Positions 32,986-45,724 of a DNA stretch of 64,000 nt are shown piece by piece. Source of the DNA: Erythroxylum novogranatense (Eukaryota > Streptophyta > Magnoliopsida > Malpighiales > Erythroxylaceae). The stretch is from NCBI GenBank assembly GCA_029891385.1, contig CM057233.1, positions 28,441,852 through 28,505,851 on the forward strand. The letters are read 5' to 3'. The notes beneath the pieces were generated by a model. The model was given only the letters and a program-made list of their open reading frames with translations, was not told where the DNA came from and did not search any database. Both the position numbers and the translations under genes were made by a program. The stretch's first letter is position 1. Every line of letters starts with the position of its first letter.

Positions 32986-35838
32986 TGTAGCACCCCACTC
33001 CCGACGAGACCCGAACCCGACATCAACAGTGATATCCGAGCCGTGACGCGAGGGTGGCGTCTAGAACAATCACTACCTTTTAAAACTCAATATGACATTT
33101 TCTTTTCTTTTAAAATAGTTGAGTCATGAAACAATAATGATTTGGCCCAATTATAACAAAACATTTGCAATTACATAACAATTTCAATTATAAACCAATT
33201 TCGCTTATACCATACAAGTACACATAAATCAAAAGGGCCCATGAAACAATTCACTACTCTAATGCAGATGTGACGACACCGATCCCGACCCGATACTACG
33301 CGCTTGCTAGCGAGAGACATACTCCGTGTCTACAACGGGTACTCTTCACTTCTGAAAATAGATGCAATGTTGGGTGAGTTTGCGAACTCAATGAGAAACC
33401 ATCATCGATGGTTCACCCAACTCATGCATTCACAATCATATGCACATAACACACAAGTAGCACTTACGGTAATATCACATGCAATTTCCTTATTCACATT
33501 TCACGGTCATTCACGGTCAATTTACATTTTCGATCATCATATACATATGCAATGCCCATGAGACACTTTCAATTTTCGTTTCGTTGTTGTGACCGTGCTT
33601 TGATCATTTACGTTGAGCGGTGGCTCAAATCGTTGGGCTTGATATGCCTGCGATGAGCCCGAGGCTCTATCGATCGTTGGACACGAGGTCTGTGCGTTGA
33701 GCTTAAAGCTCTATCATATACATTGGGCATGATGTGCCTGAAAGCCCGATGGATTTGCATAAGTGCATTGAGCCTGTGGCTCTGCATACGTTGGTACCAC
33801 CGGTCACAACTACTATTATCTGATCATTTACTATGCATGAATGCACATGTCACTTTCCAATTTCCAATTATTGCATTTCTATTTCCAATTTCAATTAATT
33901 ACTATTTCCGATCATTTCCCAATGTCCTCGGACTTTTAGTCAAAGATTTCATTCCTATGCATTTACATTTCATTTCATTAACACATTTACAATCCAATTT
34001 ACTCATGCATTTACACATACTTATTCACATTTGCACTTCAATATCACAATCCAATATTTCGAACACCCATGGTTCGAAATCAATCAAATCACTCAATCAC
34101 ATATATCCATCCTTGCTTCCTCATGGCAATCAATGCATATAATTAATAAACACATAAGGTTGAGAAACCAACTAGGTTACTCACCGCACTCCGAAAGCTA
34201 TAGCACGGAAGTTCCAAAGATATCCGTGGAATTGCTCCATGGTGCCTTTAAAAGCAGTCAAATAATCACATTACCAAAGATACCAATTTCAATATTCAAT
34301 AGCAAATACGATAAATACTATACATGTTATGACATTCCGATTTTCTCAATTTAATCACTCTCACTCTAATCCATAACAATTCCAATTGTTATTAACCAAT
34401 TACCAATTTCCATACTCTATAGTCACATTCCAATTAAACTCACAATCACTATATCGTTTACCACTCAATTCCGATAATCATCAAATTCAATTCCTATTCT
34501 CTCAAATGCCATTTTGATCCATAACCAATCCAAATTAGATCCCAAAATTCTCCAATTCAAAACCTCAATACTCAACTTTTGGAAGCAGGTCTCCCTCGTC
34601 ATGACGTATAATCCGTTGTTCGTCGCGAACGACGTCGCTTGCTTTCGTCGCGACGTGCGGACCAAGCTCGCTTCGTCGCGCAAGACGGCTCCATTCGTCA
34701 TAACGTGCGGCCGATACTCGCTTCGTCGCGACACATAAACTAAATATTTAATATTAAATCGCGACGTGCACGCTAAGGGGCTCGCTTGGCGGCGTGTTCA
34801 TCACTGCGTCATGACGTGCGAACCCGTAAACTCGTCCAAACTCAGAAATTTCGCAGATCCTCTGATATAAATCATCCCAAATCCATTCTAAACACTCTCA
34901 ATCAGTTTTAAACCTTAAACCCAACTTATTTTTATCCTCAAAACATCATTTAACTCATTTTTCATCAAAAACCCAAATCAAAACCAACAAAAACCCTATC
35001 ATCGAAACTTTCTAACTTTCTAACCAATTTCTTACTCAAATCTATGATCAAACAACATAAACACATATGAACTTACTTGATTAAGTTATCAATCCGTCGA
35101 AAATCCGTCAAACAACTCCAAATCCACGATTTCTCACACCCACGACCGTCGACGAAGGCGAAGAGAAATGAAGAAATAAGCTTACCTTAAGCTTATACAT
35201 ATATATATATGAGATCCTCCACTTCATGTCCAATTCTTAGGGTCTAACACGTCCGATTCTTATTCTATTTTACTCCCAATTTCGAACTACTCATAACCAA
35301 AAATTCCCAAAATCATAATTCAATTTATTTCATATTATTTGTCAATCAATCTCGGACCCGGAATCACATTAATCAGTCCCTTAGCCAAATTTTCCGGTCC
35401 GGATCCAAAACTCTAAAAATTCTGGAAAAATTCTCATAAATTCACAAAATTAGGAAATGCTCATTCCTATACTCAATTTCCAATTTCCCTTTCTCTATAA
35501 TCCATTTCATTCCAAGTTCATATTCAAAACCCAATTATACACTTACTAAATATCCAATTTTCACAAACCAAATTCTCATATGTACAATTTTGATAAATTC
35601 CCAATTGCACAATTAAGCCAATTCTCATCGGACCAATTATAACCAATTTCCAATTTCACAATCAAGTCGGAAATTGTCATACATGTATGTACATATATAT
35701 ATACTTATGCAGTCAATAATCATTTATCAATGACTATCAAAACTGTAATGCATGTGCAATGCAACACTTTGCCTGTACCAAATCCTAACCCGATCTAAAT
35801 TACCAATCTACCCGTCACTCCGATAACGGGATGTTACA
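32986..35838 (-). repeat. 3' LTR of the LARD-like element (left)
   Basis: A 2853-bp LTR. It matches 39263-42114 nearly perfectly in AT-rich stretches, but the two copies differ in clusters at GC-containing spots. It carries a run of CGTCGCGACG-type palindromes at about 34.6-34.8 kb, several decayed to CGTCATGACG-like forms, and short inverted words such as TGAGCCTGTGGCTC near 33.77 kb. Confidence 0.9.
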
Positions 35839-38800
35839 ATTCTCCCCTCCTAATAAAAATTTCGTCCTCGAAATTTCATATACGATTTATCACCAAGTTA
35901 GGGGAGTCTTTTCGATCATTGATTCTCGATTTCCACTTATTTCGCTATCTGAATAATTTCATCAAATCTTTCTTAACGCTATATTGCCCTTTTACACACA
36001 ATTTATCACTTCCAAAATCGATAACACATATATCGGATCCTAACAATATTTTCCAATTCAGTCTTTGTAACATTTTGGGATCCGAATCATCTTTTAGGAT
36101 TTTAGACGGACTTGCTATTTTAATCACACTACAACTACTTACTTACCTCTTTTTCCTTTCTATTTATCTTTTAGGTTACCACTGACTTGTCAATCCATAA
36201 ATCGATTCACAACACGGTCACATCGAGGCCCCTAATAACAAATTTCATTTCCCATTTACCTGTTATCTCAATCAATACATAGATTGGCCAAGGTGACACA
36301 TTTAGAAACATTCTCTGTATCGTTGAACATATTGCATCTCTCCAATGCCAATTTCTAATCTCATCAGGTTTCAACAGTTTCGGTAATCATTAATTTAATT
36401 CATTCTCATCAACTTGAATTTCTTAAACCATATTACTGATTCAAACACCTGTCAATCTTAACTTAAATCATCCAGGGCCTCTAATTATATTAGGTCCTGA
36501 TCATTTTACTATCCGAATTAACAACTCCTTTTTAGATATAAAACCTTTCATACACTTTTCAAATGATATCTCCAATGAAACACAATCAATCTTATCTATG
36601 CATCAATCTCACAATCTTATGAACTCCAAACCTATATTAGTTTCACACTGATAACACACAGTCAACCATATAGGTCAAACATACTCATAATCTTTCAACG
36701 TCACATTTTACTTTCTGTTACACTTTTAATGCACTTACAATTCCTTTCATGAGTTTTACTCATATTTCCTAATCCAGTCACATTACTCATTTTCTTTCTG
36801 ACTAATCTATTCACACATTTCTCGATACTATCCACTATTCAAAATTCTCGATTCGGATTTTGCCATGCTTTCAATACACCTCTGCACACTTGATGTGGAA
36901 TCCCCAATTGCTAATACGTTCCTTTTCCTTTTTACACTTTACCAACTCGACAGTTTACATATAATCTTTCATCCAGTTTCATAATCTTATCATCTAATTA
37001 TTTGCTTCCTTATCAAAATTCGAAACATTCAACACATAATCCTTTTCCTAATTTACTCATATAACTTAATCATTATTACTTTACAAACGCATATTCATCC
37101 AAAACATTTTTTGTACAAATAGAATCTCCAAACTTTTCACAACACTTTCCAATACACTATTCAATACAATAGATTTTTAAGTCATCAAATACCAATGCAG
37201 CCCATAAGCTTATAATGATCTCCATACACATAGAATCTCTTTACATTTTTCCAATAGATCACATTATTATCTTTACAATTCATTTCATATTATAACACCA
37301 ATTCAATTGATACGATCAATACTCGAATTAAACATTTCTCTAAGTATCTCTTCTTACAATCATTTGTCATACACTTCACATATTTTCCTTTTAACACTTT
37401 CCTTATCATTTACAGTCAGAAGACCTTTACCAATTTCTGGATGTATCCAGTATACAATCAATCTTATTATAACTCCAAATTCTTTATATACTTATCCTTT
37501 ACAATTTCACATTTATCACTGCCTCTATTTGCATTTAATCTCCCAATACCATGTTCGAATAATAATAATTCATCCACTAATTATTCTACCAAGATCAAAT
37601 TCACTCTTATAAAACTTACATGTCAAACAATTTCCTCAACTATGCCAATTTCTCTTATTCACTTTTCAAATGTATTCAATCGATCATCATCCACTTTGAA
37701 CACAATTTAAACATTTCACTCTAAACACAAGTAAGATATGTTGCTCTTCAGTAGCATAATGACTCTTCATATCAATAATCAATTTATATCATTTCCTAAT
37801 TATCGGTTGTCTCCAATGAGGAACAAATTTTCTCACGATCTATCTCCATTTCATCAAATATATTTTGACACACATTCTTTTACACTGGATTCTCCACATA
37901 TTTCAATTTATTCACTATCATTTCAAACAAAATTTTCAAAACCACTTTATACTTTCCGATATTCACACAAAATATATCGACCGATATTCTCCTCAAATCA
38001 CAACCGATATCCTTTTCTGCTCAATACTCCTATTACACAATCAAACTCTTTACATTATCGTAACACATACTTTCTTAATAACTTATTCTATTTTTTTCCT
38101 CTCCTAAAAGCGACTTTTCATTTATTTCACATTTTTTTCCAATTTGTCTTTTCATTTCTAAACTTTTCAATTTTAATCATCTAATCAACTTAATTCCATT
38201 CAGGGAAATTCTTCTTTCAATTCCTAATCATCAATCGTCGTCACATTTCTTATCAATTTCAATTATTCACAATGTCCTGTGACGATCAATCTATACCATA
38301 ATCCACATAACCAAAGCATCTCTTTTTGATACCGCTCATTGAGATACATACCATTTCTGATATTACATTAATTTACCACTTAGTCACTTACGCTAAAGAC
38401 ACTTCAATCTCATTTGATCTTTGACCACCTTTTTCCTTTTCGCACCTATCCTCGATCATGAGGCTTTTTCCTTACCAACATCCTAATTACAATCTCAATT
38501 CATTTCCAAATATCACTATAAACACTTTTGGTTCTTACTCTATCTCACATGAACTTTTAACTATTTGACTTGGCGGTTATCCACTAATGCACTAATTGAT
38601 TTCGATATCATTTCCATTTATCGTGTGCATTCGCATAGGCAAATCCACGACCTTAACAACTTTTACTTTTCTTCTCTCAATACTATTTTCTCTCATTTCG
38701 ATCCTTTCATCATTTTGTTTCTGCAACCACACTCAAATCCAGTATCACAAATATACATCCATTGTTGCTTTCTCACTTAACATATTCAAATTCTAGGTCA

Positions 38801-39262
38801 TAGACCTCCAATCATAACTCCCATCACGCTTCAAGTAACTCGATCATAAAACATTTTATTTGCCATCTTTCACATATCTCTATATTTCTTCTATCACTTC
38901 ACAACTACACATATACAATTCACATCTACTTCCCATTCTGATTTTTCCAATATCACTCTAATGTCGTATTTCATAATACGCCTATCAATACCAATACACT
39001 AAATCTTCAATCATCATATCGCACTATATACTTGTTCTTTTCTTTGATTTCTACAATTTTCATTTATCACATTTTCCCATATCATCTTTTCCTCACTATT
39101 TCTAACCACTTAAATCACTAGTACAGCTCATGTATAAGACTCATATGCTAGACCGGGATCGATCGTCACTATCTCTGCCGAGACATAACTTATATGCATG
39201 CACTTTGACACATTTGTCTCGGAATGCCCATGTAAGATTGTATACGGGCTCGATACCACAAA
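35839..39262 (-). other. internal region of the LARD-like element, no intact ORF
   Basis: About 3.4 kb, strongly G-poor on the plus strand. In 37741-38040 I counted 19 G in 300 bases. Next to the polypurine tract the minus strand reads NFEDEIFIRRGEL with the stop codon inside the LTR start. That is the pol terminus pattern of Tekay-type chromoviruses, also seen as NFEDEIS in the element at 12.3 kb. So the region probably descends from a pol-bearing element, but stops are frequent and no RT, integrase or Gag motif is recognisable. Confidence 0.65.
39246..39258 (-). promoter_or_regulatory. decayed tRNA-iMet primer site of the LARD-like element
   Basis: The minus strand reads TGGTATCGAGCCC four bases after the LTR. 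The expected word is TGGTATCAGAGCC; one A is missing. It still indicates initiator-tRNA-Met priming and minus-strand orientation. Confidence 0.7.
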
Positions 39263-42114
39263 TGTAGCACCCCACTCCCGACGAGACCCGAACTCGACAT
39301 CAACGGTGATATCCGAGCCCGTGACCATGAGGGTGGCGATTAGAACAATCACTACCTTTTAAAACTCAATATGACATTTTTCTTTTCATTTAAAGCAGTT
39401 GAGTCAAGAAAACAATAATGATTTGGCCCAATTATAACAAAACATTTTCAATTACATAACAATTTCAATTATAAACCAATTTCAGTTATACCATACAAGT
39501 ACACATAAATCAAAAGGGCCCATCAAACAATTCACTACTCTAATGCAGATGTGACGACACCGATCCCGACCGATACTATCTTGCTTTAGCGGTAGACATA
39601 CTCCGTGTGTCTAACGGGTACTCTTCACTTCTGAAAAATAGATGCAATGTTGGGTGAGTTTGCGAACTCAGTGAGAAACCATCATCGATGGTTCACCCAA
39701 CTCATGCATTCACAATCATATACACATAACACACAGTAGCACTTACAGTAATATCACATGCAATTTCCTTATTCACATTTCACAATCATTCACAGTCAAT
39801 TTACATTTTCAGTCAGTCATATACATATGCAATGCCCATGAGACACTTTCAATTTTCGTTTCGTTGTTGTGACCGTGCGCCTGATCATTTGCGTTGAGCC
39901 AGTGGCTCTGAAATCGTTGGGCTTGATATGCCCTGCGGTGAGCCTGAGGCTCCATCAGTTGTTGGACCTGAGGTCCTGTGCGTTGAGCTTAAAGCTCTAT
40001 CATATACATTGGGCATGATGTGCCTCGAAAGCCCGATGTGATCTGCATAAGTGCATTGAGCCTGTGGCTCTGCATACGTTGGTACCACCGGTCACAACTA
40101 CTATTATCTGATCATTTACTATGCATGAATGCACATGTCACTTTCCAATTTCCAATTATTGCATTTCTATTTCCAATTTCAATTAATTACTATTTCCGAT
40201 CATTTCCCAATGTCCTCGGACTTTTAGTCCAGTATTTCATTCCTATGCATTTACATTTCATTTCATTAACACATTTACAATCCAATTTACTCATGCATTT
40301 ACACATACTTATTCACATTTGCACTTCAATATCACAATCCAATATTTCGAACACCCATGGTTCGAAATCAATCAAATCACTCAATCACATATATCCATCC
40401 TTGCTTCCTCATGGCAATCAATGCATATAATTAATAAACACATAAGGTTGAGAAACCAACTAGGTTACTCACCTGCACTTCCGAGCTATAGCCTGGAAGT
40501 TCCAGCATATCCGTGGAATTGCTCCATCGGTGCCTTTAAAAACAGTCAAATAATCACATTACCAAAGATACCAATTTCAATATTCAATAGCAAATACGAT
40601 AAATACTATACATGTTATGACATTCCCGATTTTCTCAATTTAATCACTCTCACTCTAATCCATAACAATTCCAATTGTTATTAACCAATTTACCAATTTC
40701 CATACTCTATAGTCACATTCCAATTAAACTCACAATCACTATACGTTTACCACTCAATTTCCGATAATCATCAAATTCAATTCCTATTCTCTCAAATGCC
40801 ATTTTGATCCATAACCAATCCAAATTAGATCCCAAAATTCTCCAATTCAAAAACCTCAATACTCAACTTTTCGGAAACAGTCTCCCTCATCGCGACGTAT
40901 AATCTGTTGTTCGTCGCGACGTACGCTGCTGCTCGTCGCGACGTGCGGACCAAGCCTGCTCGTCGCGACGCACGGCTCCATTCGTCGCAACGTGCGGCCG
41001 ATATTCTGCTCGTCGCGGCACATAAACTAAATATTTAATATTCGTCACGACGTGCACGCTAAGGGGGCTCGCCGCGGCGTGTTCATCACACGTCGCGACG
41101 TGCGAACCCAGAAACTCGTCCGAAACTCAGAAATTTCGCAGATCCTCTGATATAAATCATCCCAAATCCATTCTAAACACTCTCAATCAGTTTTAAACCT
41201 TAAACCCAACTTATTTCTATCCTCAAAACATCATTTAACTCATTTTTCATCAAAAACCCAAATCAAAACCAACAAAAACCCTATCATCGAAACTTTCTAA
41301 CTTTCTAACCAATTTCTTACTCAAATCTATGATCAAACAACATAAACACATATGAACTTACTTGATTAAGTTATCAATCCGTCGAAAATCCGTCAAACAA
41401 CTCCAAATCCACGATTTCTCACACCCACGACCGTCGATTTAAGGCTTAAGAGAAATGAAGAAATAAGCTTACCTTAAGCTTATACATATATATATATGAG
41501 ATCCTCCACTTCATGTCCAATTCTTAGGTCTAACACGTCCGATTCTTATTCTATTTTACTCCCAATTTCGCTACTCATAACCAAAATTCCCAAAATCATA
41601 ATTCAATTTATTTCATATTATTTGTCAATCAATCTCGGACCGGAATCACATTAATCAGTCCTTAGCCAAATTTTCGGTCGGATCCAAAACTCTAAAATTC
41701 GGGAAAATTCTCATAAATTCACAAAATTAGGAAATGCTCATTCCTATACTCAATTTCCAATTTCCCTTTCTCTATAATCCATTTCATTCCAAGTTCATAT
41801 TCAAAACCCAATTATACACTTACTAAATATCCAATTTTCACAAACCAAATTCTCATATGTACAATTTTGATAAATTCCCAATTGCACAATTAAGCCAATT
41901 CTCATCGGACCAATTATAACCAATTTCCAATTTCACAATTAAGTCAGAAATTGTCATACATGTATGTACATATATATATACTTATGCAGTCAATAATCAT
42001 TTATCAATGACTATCAAAGCGTAATGCATGTGCAATGCAACACTTTGCCTGTACCAAATCCTAACCCGATCCAAATTACGAATCTACCCGTCACTCCGAT
42101 AACGGGATGTTACA
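39263..42114 (-). repeat. 5' LTR of the LARD-like element (right)
   Basis: A 2852-bp copy. It has about eight CGTCGCGACG-type palindromes at 40.88-41.11 kb, less decayed than in the left copy. Around 41.51-41.71 kb it repeatedly lacks one base of a homopolymer relative to 35.24-35.43 kb. Confidence 0.9.
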
Positions 42115-44179
42115 CGAACCTATGGCTAACGTCGCGCGGCGAAGTCAAGAGAGAGACGACGCCAAGCGTGAAGTGCTTCACGCCATGGCGGCGTGCCTCT
42201 TTCGTCATGGCGAAGGCCGCAAGGTCGCGGCGAGGAACTATTTTATTGGTTTAATTATGGTTTATTGGGCATAACTTTTGGTATAGACCTCCAATTGAGG
42301 TAATTCCAGATTTGTTATGAAATAGGAAAAGAGGTCTACAACTGAGAATAATTATGGGAACTAGATTTGATTTAAATGGTATTGAATTATAGAGATTAAG
42401 GTCAATTGTGATTCATAGTGTGACATAAGTGTCAAATTGAGACTATCGAAGTTTTAATTGGAGATTGCCATAGAGGTTTTGACCCAATGGATAGGAAATT
42501 GTTATAGGAAGTATGAATATAGGAGATTGGACTGAATCATAGGACTGGATCAGTTTTGTCAAGAAATTGAATGAGAAAATGGAATTGGGCTAAAGGTATC
42601 GAAATTGGGATTTAGCACCGTAAATCGTGAACATGCATTGTACATCATTTCACCGAGACATATGCATTCTTGTATTGATCAATTGGGCAATTAGTAATGA
42701 ATCAGATTAATCATTATAGAGGCGCCGTTGGATCGTCATTCCACGGGCATTCTTTGGGACTTCAGCAAGAGTTCGGAAGTTACGGTGAGTAACCTAGTTG
42801 GTTTCTCAAATTCTTGAGTGTCTAAATGTTCAACTGTAAATTACTTGATAACGTGAAGTACATGATTACTGAATTTTATGTGATTGGATTGCCTTTGTAT
42901 TATTATTGAAATGTATATGATCGAGTTGCATGCTCTTCATTGTATAGAATCGAACAATGTGAATTGCATCGTATGATTGCATGACTCTTTGGAAAGGAGT
43001 ACGATCGCATTGTATGTGTTTATTGTATTGGATCAATTATGAATCATCGAAATTGTTACCATTGGGCTTTATAGCTATACATTGTAAATTCTTGAATCTT
43101 TGAATATGAATTTCAGTATGTTCTTGAGAAATACACTACGGGCTTTTATAGCCATATCTTGAGCTCTTGAATCGGTATGAATCTGAATTTATTGAACATC
43201 GCATTGCATACATAAATGCATGATCGATAAAGAAGCGTGACCCAAGTTGCTAATCTCATCGAAAAGAGCCTAGAGCTCGAACCTTTGCATCGTCGGGCCT
43301 AGCACGAGGGAGAAAACTCGACGCGTCCCATCGATCATTGTTACTCTTTACCGACCGCCTCGAGCCCGAGGGATTTATCCTAAGATTTGATCGACGCCTA
43401 GCCCGAGGGAGAAATCTCGACGCGTCCAAGTGATCACCGATCGAGCACTTGGGCACAACATGAATAACCGGAAAGAGTCTCATATGCATCATATACATGA
43501 TTGATTGAATGTCAAATTGTGTGATGATTCTTGAATCGAGTGATGCCATGATTTATCAGAATTGTGATGTGATATCGTGAATCGCATTATGCTATTGTAA
43601 TATTGTTACCGACATCTTGTATAATTGATATAGACATCGTATAATCGTTACGTAAAAGGTTCTACGCCATTGTATTATTGTTATCGACATCAGATATCGT
43701 TGTAAATGGTCGTTATAGACCACCGTAAACCGCTATATAATATGTTAATTAATATTATCGTGTCGTCTTATACGCAATTTGCGTAATGCATGATTTGAGT
43801 GAACCATCGATGATGGTTTCTCACTGAGTTCGCAAACTCACCCAACATTGCAACTTATTTTTCAGGAAATCGAAGAGTACCCCGTTAGCAAAACGGGAGT
43901 ATATTCGCAGGATTCAAGTGAAGGTCAAAAGTCGGGATCAATTCGTGTCTGCATTGCATGTCTTGACTTTTGTACTAAAATGGTTATTTGTATTCGTAAG
44001 ATTGATCTCAGTGGCTATTGAAAATGTTTGTACCCAATTGGATAGACTTCCGCGCATTTGTTATTTAAAAGTAATGTACTGATTTCTGATCGAGTGGTTA
44101 GCACGCCATTCTCGCGGGGCACAGACCCGGATATCACTGTGGATGTCGGGTTCGGATCCTGCGGGTGTGGGGTGTTACA
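42115..44179 (+). repeat. right part of the solo LTR
   Basis: The resumed solo LTR contains a GC-rich start with GTCGCG words and a pair of repeats at about 43.28-43.44 kb (GCCTAGC.CGAGGGAGAAA..CTCGACGCGTCC twice). The conserved ACCATCGATGATGGT palindrome is near 43.8 kb, and the terminus is GTGGGGTGTTACA. No gene is supported; an antisense open frame at 43.26-43.55 kb lies in the repeat pair and is not coding. Confidence 0.8.
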
Positions 44180-44184
44180 CTGAA

Positions 44185-44445
44185 GGCTAAGGCATGGCTC
44201 TACTTTGCAAGCAATTGGCCTTGTGTTGAGTAGTAAGAAATGGGTTTTCATTTTAATGGAGTTTGGTGACATTAAAATAGGGTTGGGAAGACTTTCGATT
44301 TGGGTTATGCGTGTGGAGTTGGGTTTGAATTTACAGTGTTGGATAATCCGTAAGCTTTATCACCATTTTCTTTAATATACATAATAAAGCAACTTTAAGT
44401 ACAATTGAAATTTACCACCTACAATATATAAATATAATCTCATAA
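44185..44445. other. DNA formerly joined to the LINE 5' side
   Basis: The CTGAA duplication means this stretch was contiguous with 32121 before the LTR inserted. It may hold the LINE 5' leader or the host flank. No coding signal is visible. Confidence 0.4.
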
Positions 44446-44794
44446 GGATGGTAATAAGTTTATCCAGGCTCAAGTTTGGAAGTTAATGCTTAAGGTTTGA
44501 TTGGACCTGAGGAAGGGGCACTAGCCTAAGTCCGATTTGGCATGAGGTTGCTCGACTTGAGCCTAAGTCTGACTTAGACCTGAATATGAGCTTGACTAAA
44601 AAAACAAAGTATTTTTATTTATAAGATTCAGGCGTTGGTTAGGAAAAGTGGGCCTGTGTAGCATGAGCTTGAGCCTAATTTTTCAAAAAATTTGGACCCA
44701 AGGCCTAGCCAACCTAAGCCTAGCCTGTTGAATTCAAGTCAAGCCAGGGTAGGTCGGGTTGGACTCAAACCCAATTGTCATCCCTACCTCACTA
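44446..44794. mobile_element. possible decayed hAT-type MITE
   Basis: The block starts near AAGGATGGTAAT and ends ATTGTCATCCCTA, an imperfect inverted pair. The interior is built from GAGCCTAAG, CTTGAGCC, GGCCTAGCC and GGTCGGGTTGG words, seen in many plant MITEs that start TAGGGATGACAAT. I found no convincing target duplication, so the borders are approximate. Confidence 0.45.
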
Positions 44795-45724
44795 CCATGT
44801 GGTAAGTGATGAACAATTGTCTCTGCTATTACGTGACTGTATTTAAAAATTAATAAAACAACATAGACCACTTTTTATTTAAAATATATAAAAATAATAT
44901 GACGGGAGAGTATCATGAAGGAGGAAAAAGTGAGTAGTATGGAGAGGAGTCAACAAATGGAAGAGAGCCTTGGAATAACATACCTTATAGGTGCTTTAAA
45001 TGAGTGACGACGAATTATTACAGGTGAGATTAACTATAGTCTGAAGCCATTAACTAAGAAAGACACCTTAAAGTTAGCATTTATGCCTTCAATAGAGTTT
45101 GTATATACCTGTGATTAAGAACTCTCAGTGATTTGTTCTTTGGTCAGATCAAAGGACATTGATTACGAAAATCAAACCCAAAGATGAACACGGGTGAAAC
45201 AAACAAAAATAAGAGAAAGGGAGAGAAGATGAGGAAGGAAGGAGTGAAAATAACACCAAAATAAATGTGGAGGGAAACTATAGAAACAATGTATTTACAA
45301 TCAAACAGCAAGGCAAACGACGTTGTAGACATGACATTTATATAATCGAAAGTCGGTGTTAGGAGATGTTTTTACCACAAGCCTCCCAATTCACCTTCCT
45401 TGGGAGATAGAGAGACATATAATAAGTGTTTTAAAGTTTGTTGTCTATTTCTTTAATGGAAACTATGATCTTATCATATGGGAAACTTCTCTTTAAGAAT
45501 TCACTTGCAAAATTTTATTGATAGTTTCACTATAAAATACGTTTAAAGAATTATGTAATGGAAATGTAATTAGTACTATTTAATAAAGAAAATTAATTAA
45601 AAATATTTTTTTAGGATTTATGCAACCACCTCCAAATAACAAAAATAAATTTATAATTACTATTTTGAAATAAATAATAGATAATAATTCAATAAATTTT
45701 TATATTGACAAATTTGATGCTCAA
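44795..45724. other. intergenic, nothing recognised
   Basis: AT-rich sequence with a purine-rich piece at about 45.18-45.25 kb. No exon, promoter or repeat boundary is supported. The left border of the CACTA-like remnant may lie here but I cannot locate terminal repeats. Confidence 0.4.

Larger units (their letters stand above)
32986..42114 (-). mobile_element. non-autonomous LTR element (LARD-like) inside the solo LTR
   Basis: LTRs at 32986-35838 and 39263-42114 are 2853 and 2852 bp, starting TGTAGCACCCC and ending GGATGTTACA on the plus strand. A decayed initiator-tRNA-Met primer site is at 39246-39258 and a polypurine tract GGAGGGGAGAAT at about 35839-35850, so it reads on the minus strand. 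The 3.4-kb internal part has no pol domain I can name. Flanking target duplication is CGAA (32982-32985 and 42115-42118), or ACGAA if the terminal A is shared. Confidence 0.85.
32127..44179 (+). mobile_element. solo LTR (Tekay-type), split by a related element
   Basis: The LTR starts TGTAACATCCCGTTAC, ends GGGTGTGGGGTGTTACA and is flanked by CTGAA duplications. Removing the insertion at 32986-42114 leaves about 2.92 kb, close to the 2.85-kb LTRs of that insertion. Its right part resembles the reverse complement of those LTRs: for example GAACCATCGATGATGGTTTC and GCAAACTCACCCAACATTG at about 43.80-43.85 kb. I see no internal region and no second LTR, so it is a solo LTR left by LTR-LTR recombination. 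Strand follows the TGTAACATCCCG end as LTR start. Confidence 0.85.

Noticed and set aside
33723..34354. Open frames of 107-139 codons repeated at 40020-40684
   Set aside because: Both LTRs of the LARD-like element carry them in low-G sequence; composition explains the openness and they break differently in the two copies.
37307..38184. Consecutive plus-strand frames of 89-148 codons
   Set aside because: G-poor composition removes stop codons; residue content (Ser/Ile/Phe/His) has no recognisable domain and the element reads on the minus strand.
32982..42118. A perfect 5-bp target duplication for the LARD-like element
   Set aside because: Only CGAA is outside both canonical TG...CA ends; ACGAA works only if the terminal A is counted twice, so I report four bases.
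43256..43549. 97-codon minus-strand Arg-rich frame
   Set aside because: Lies across the repeated GCCTAGC...GACGCG block of the solo LTR.
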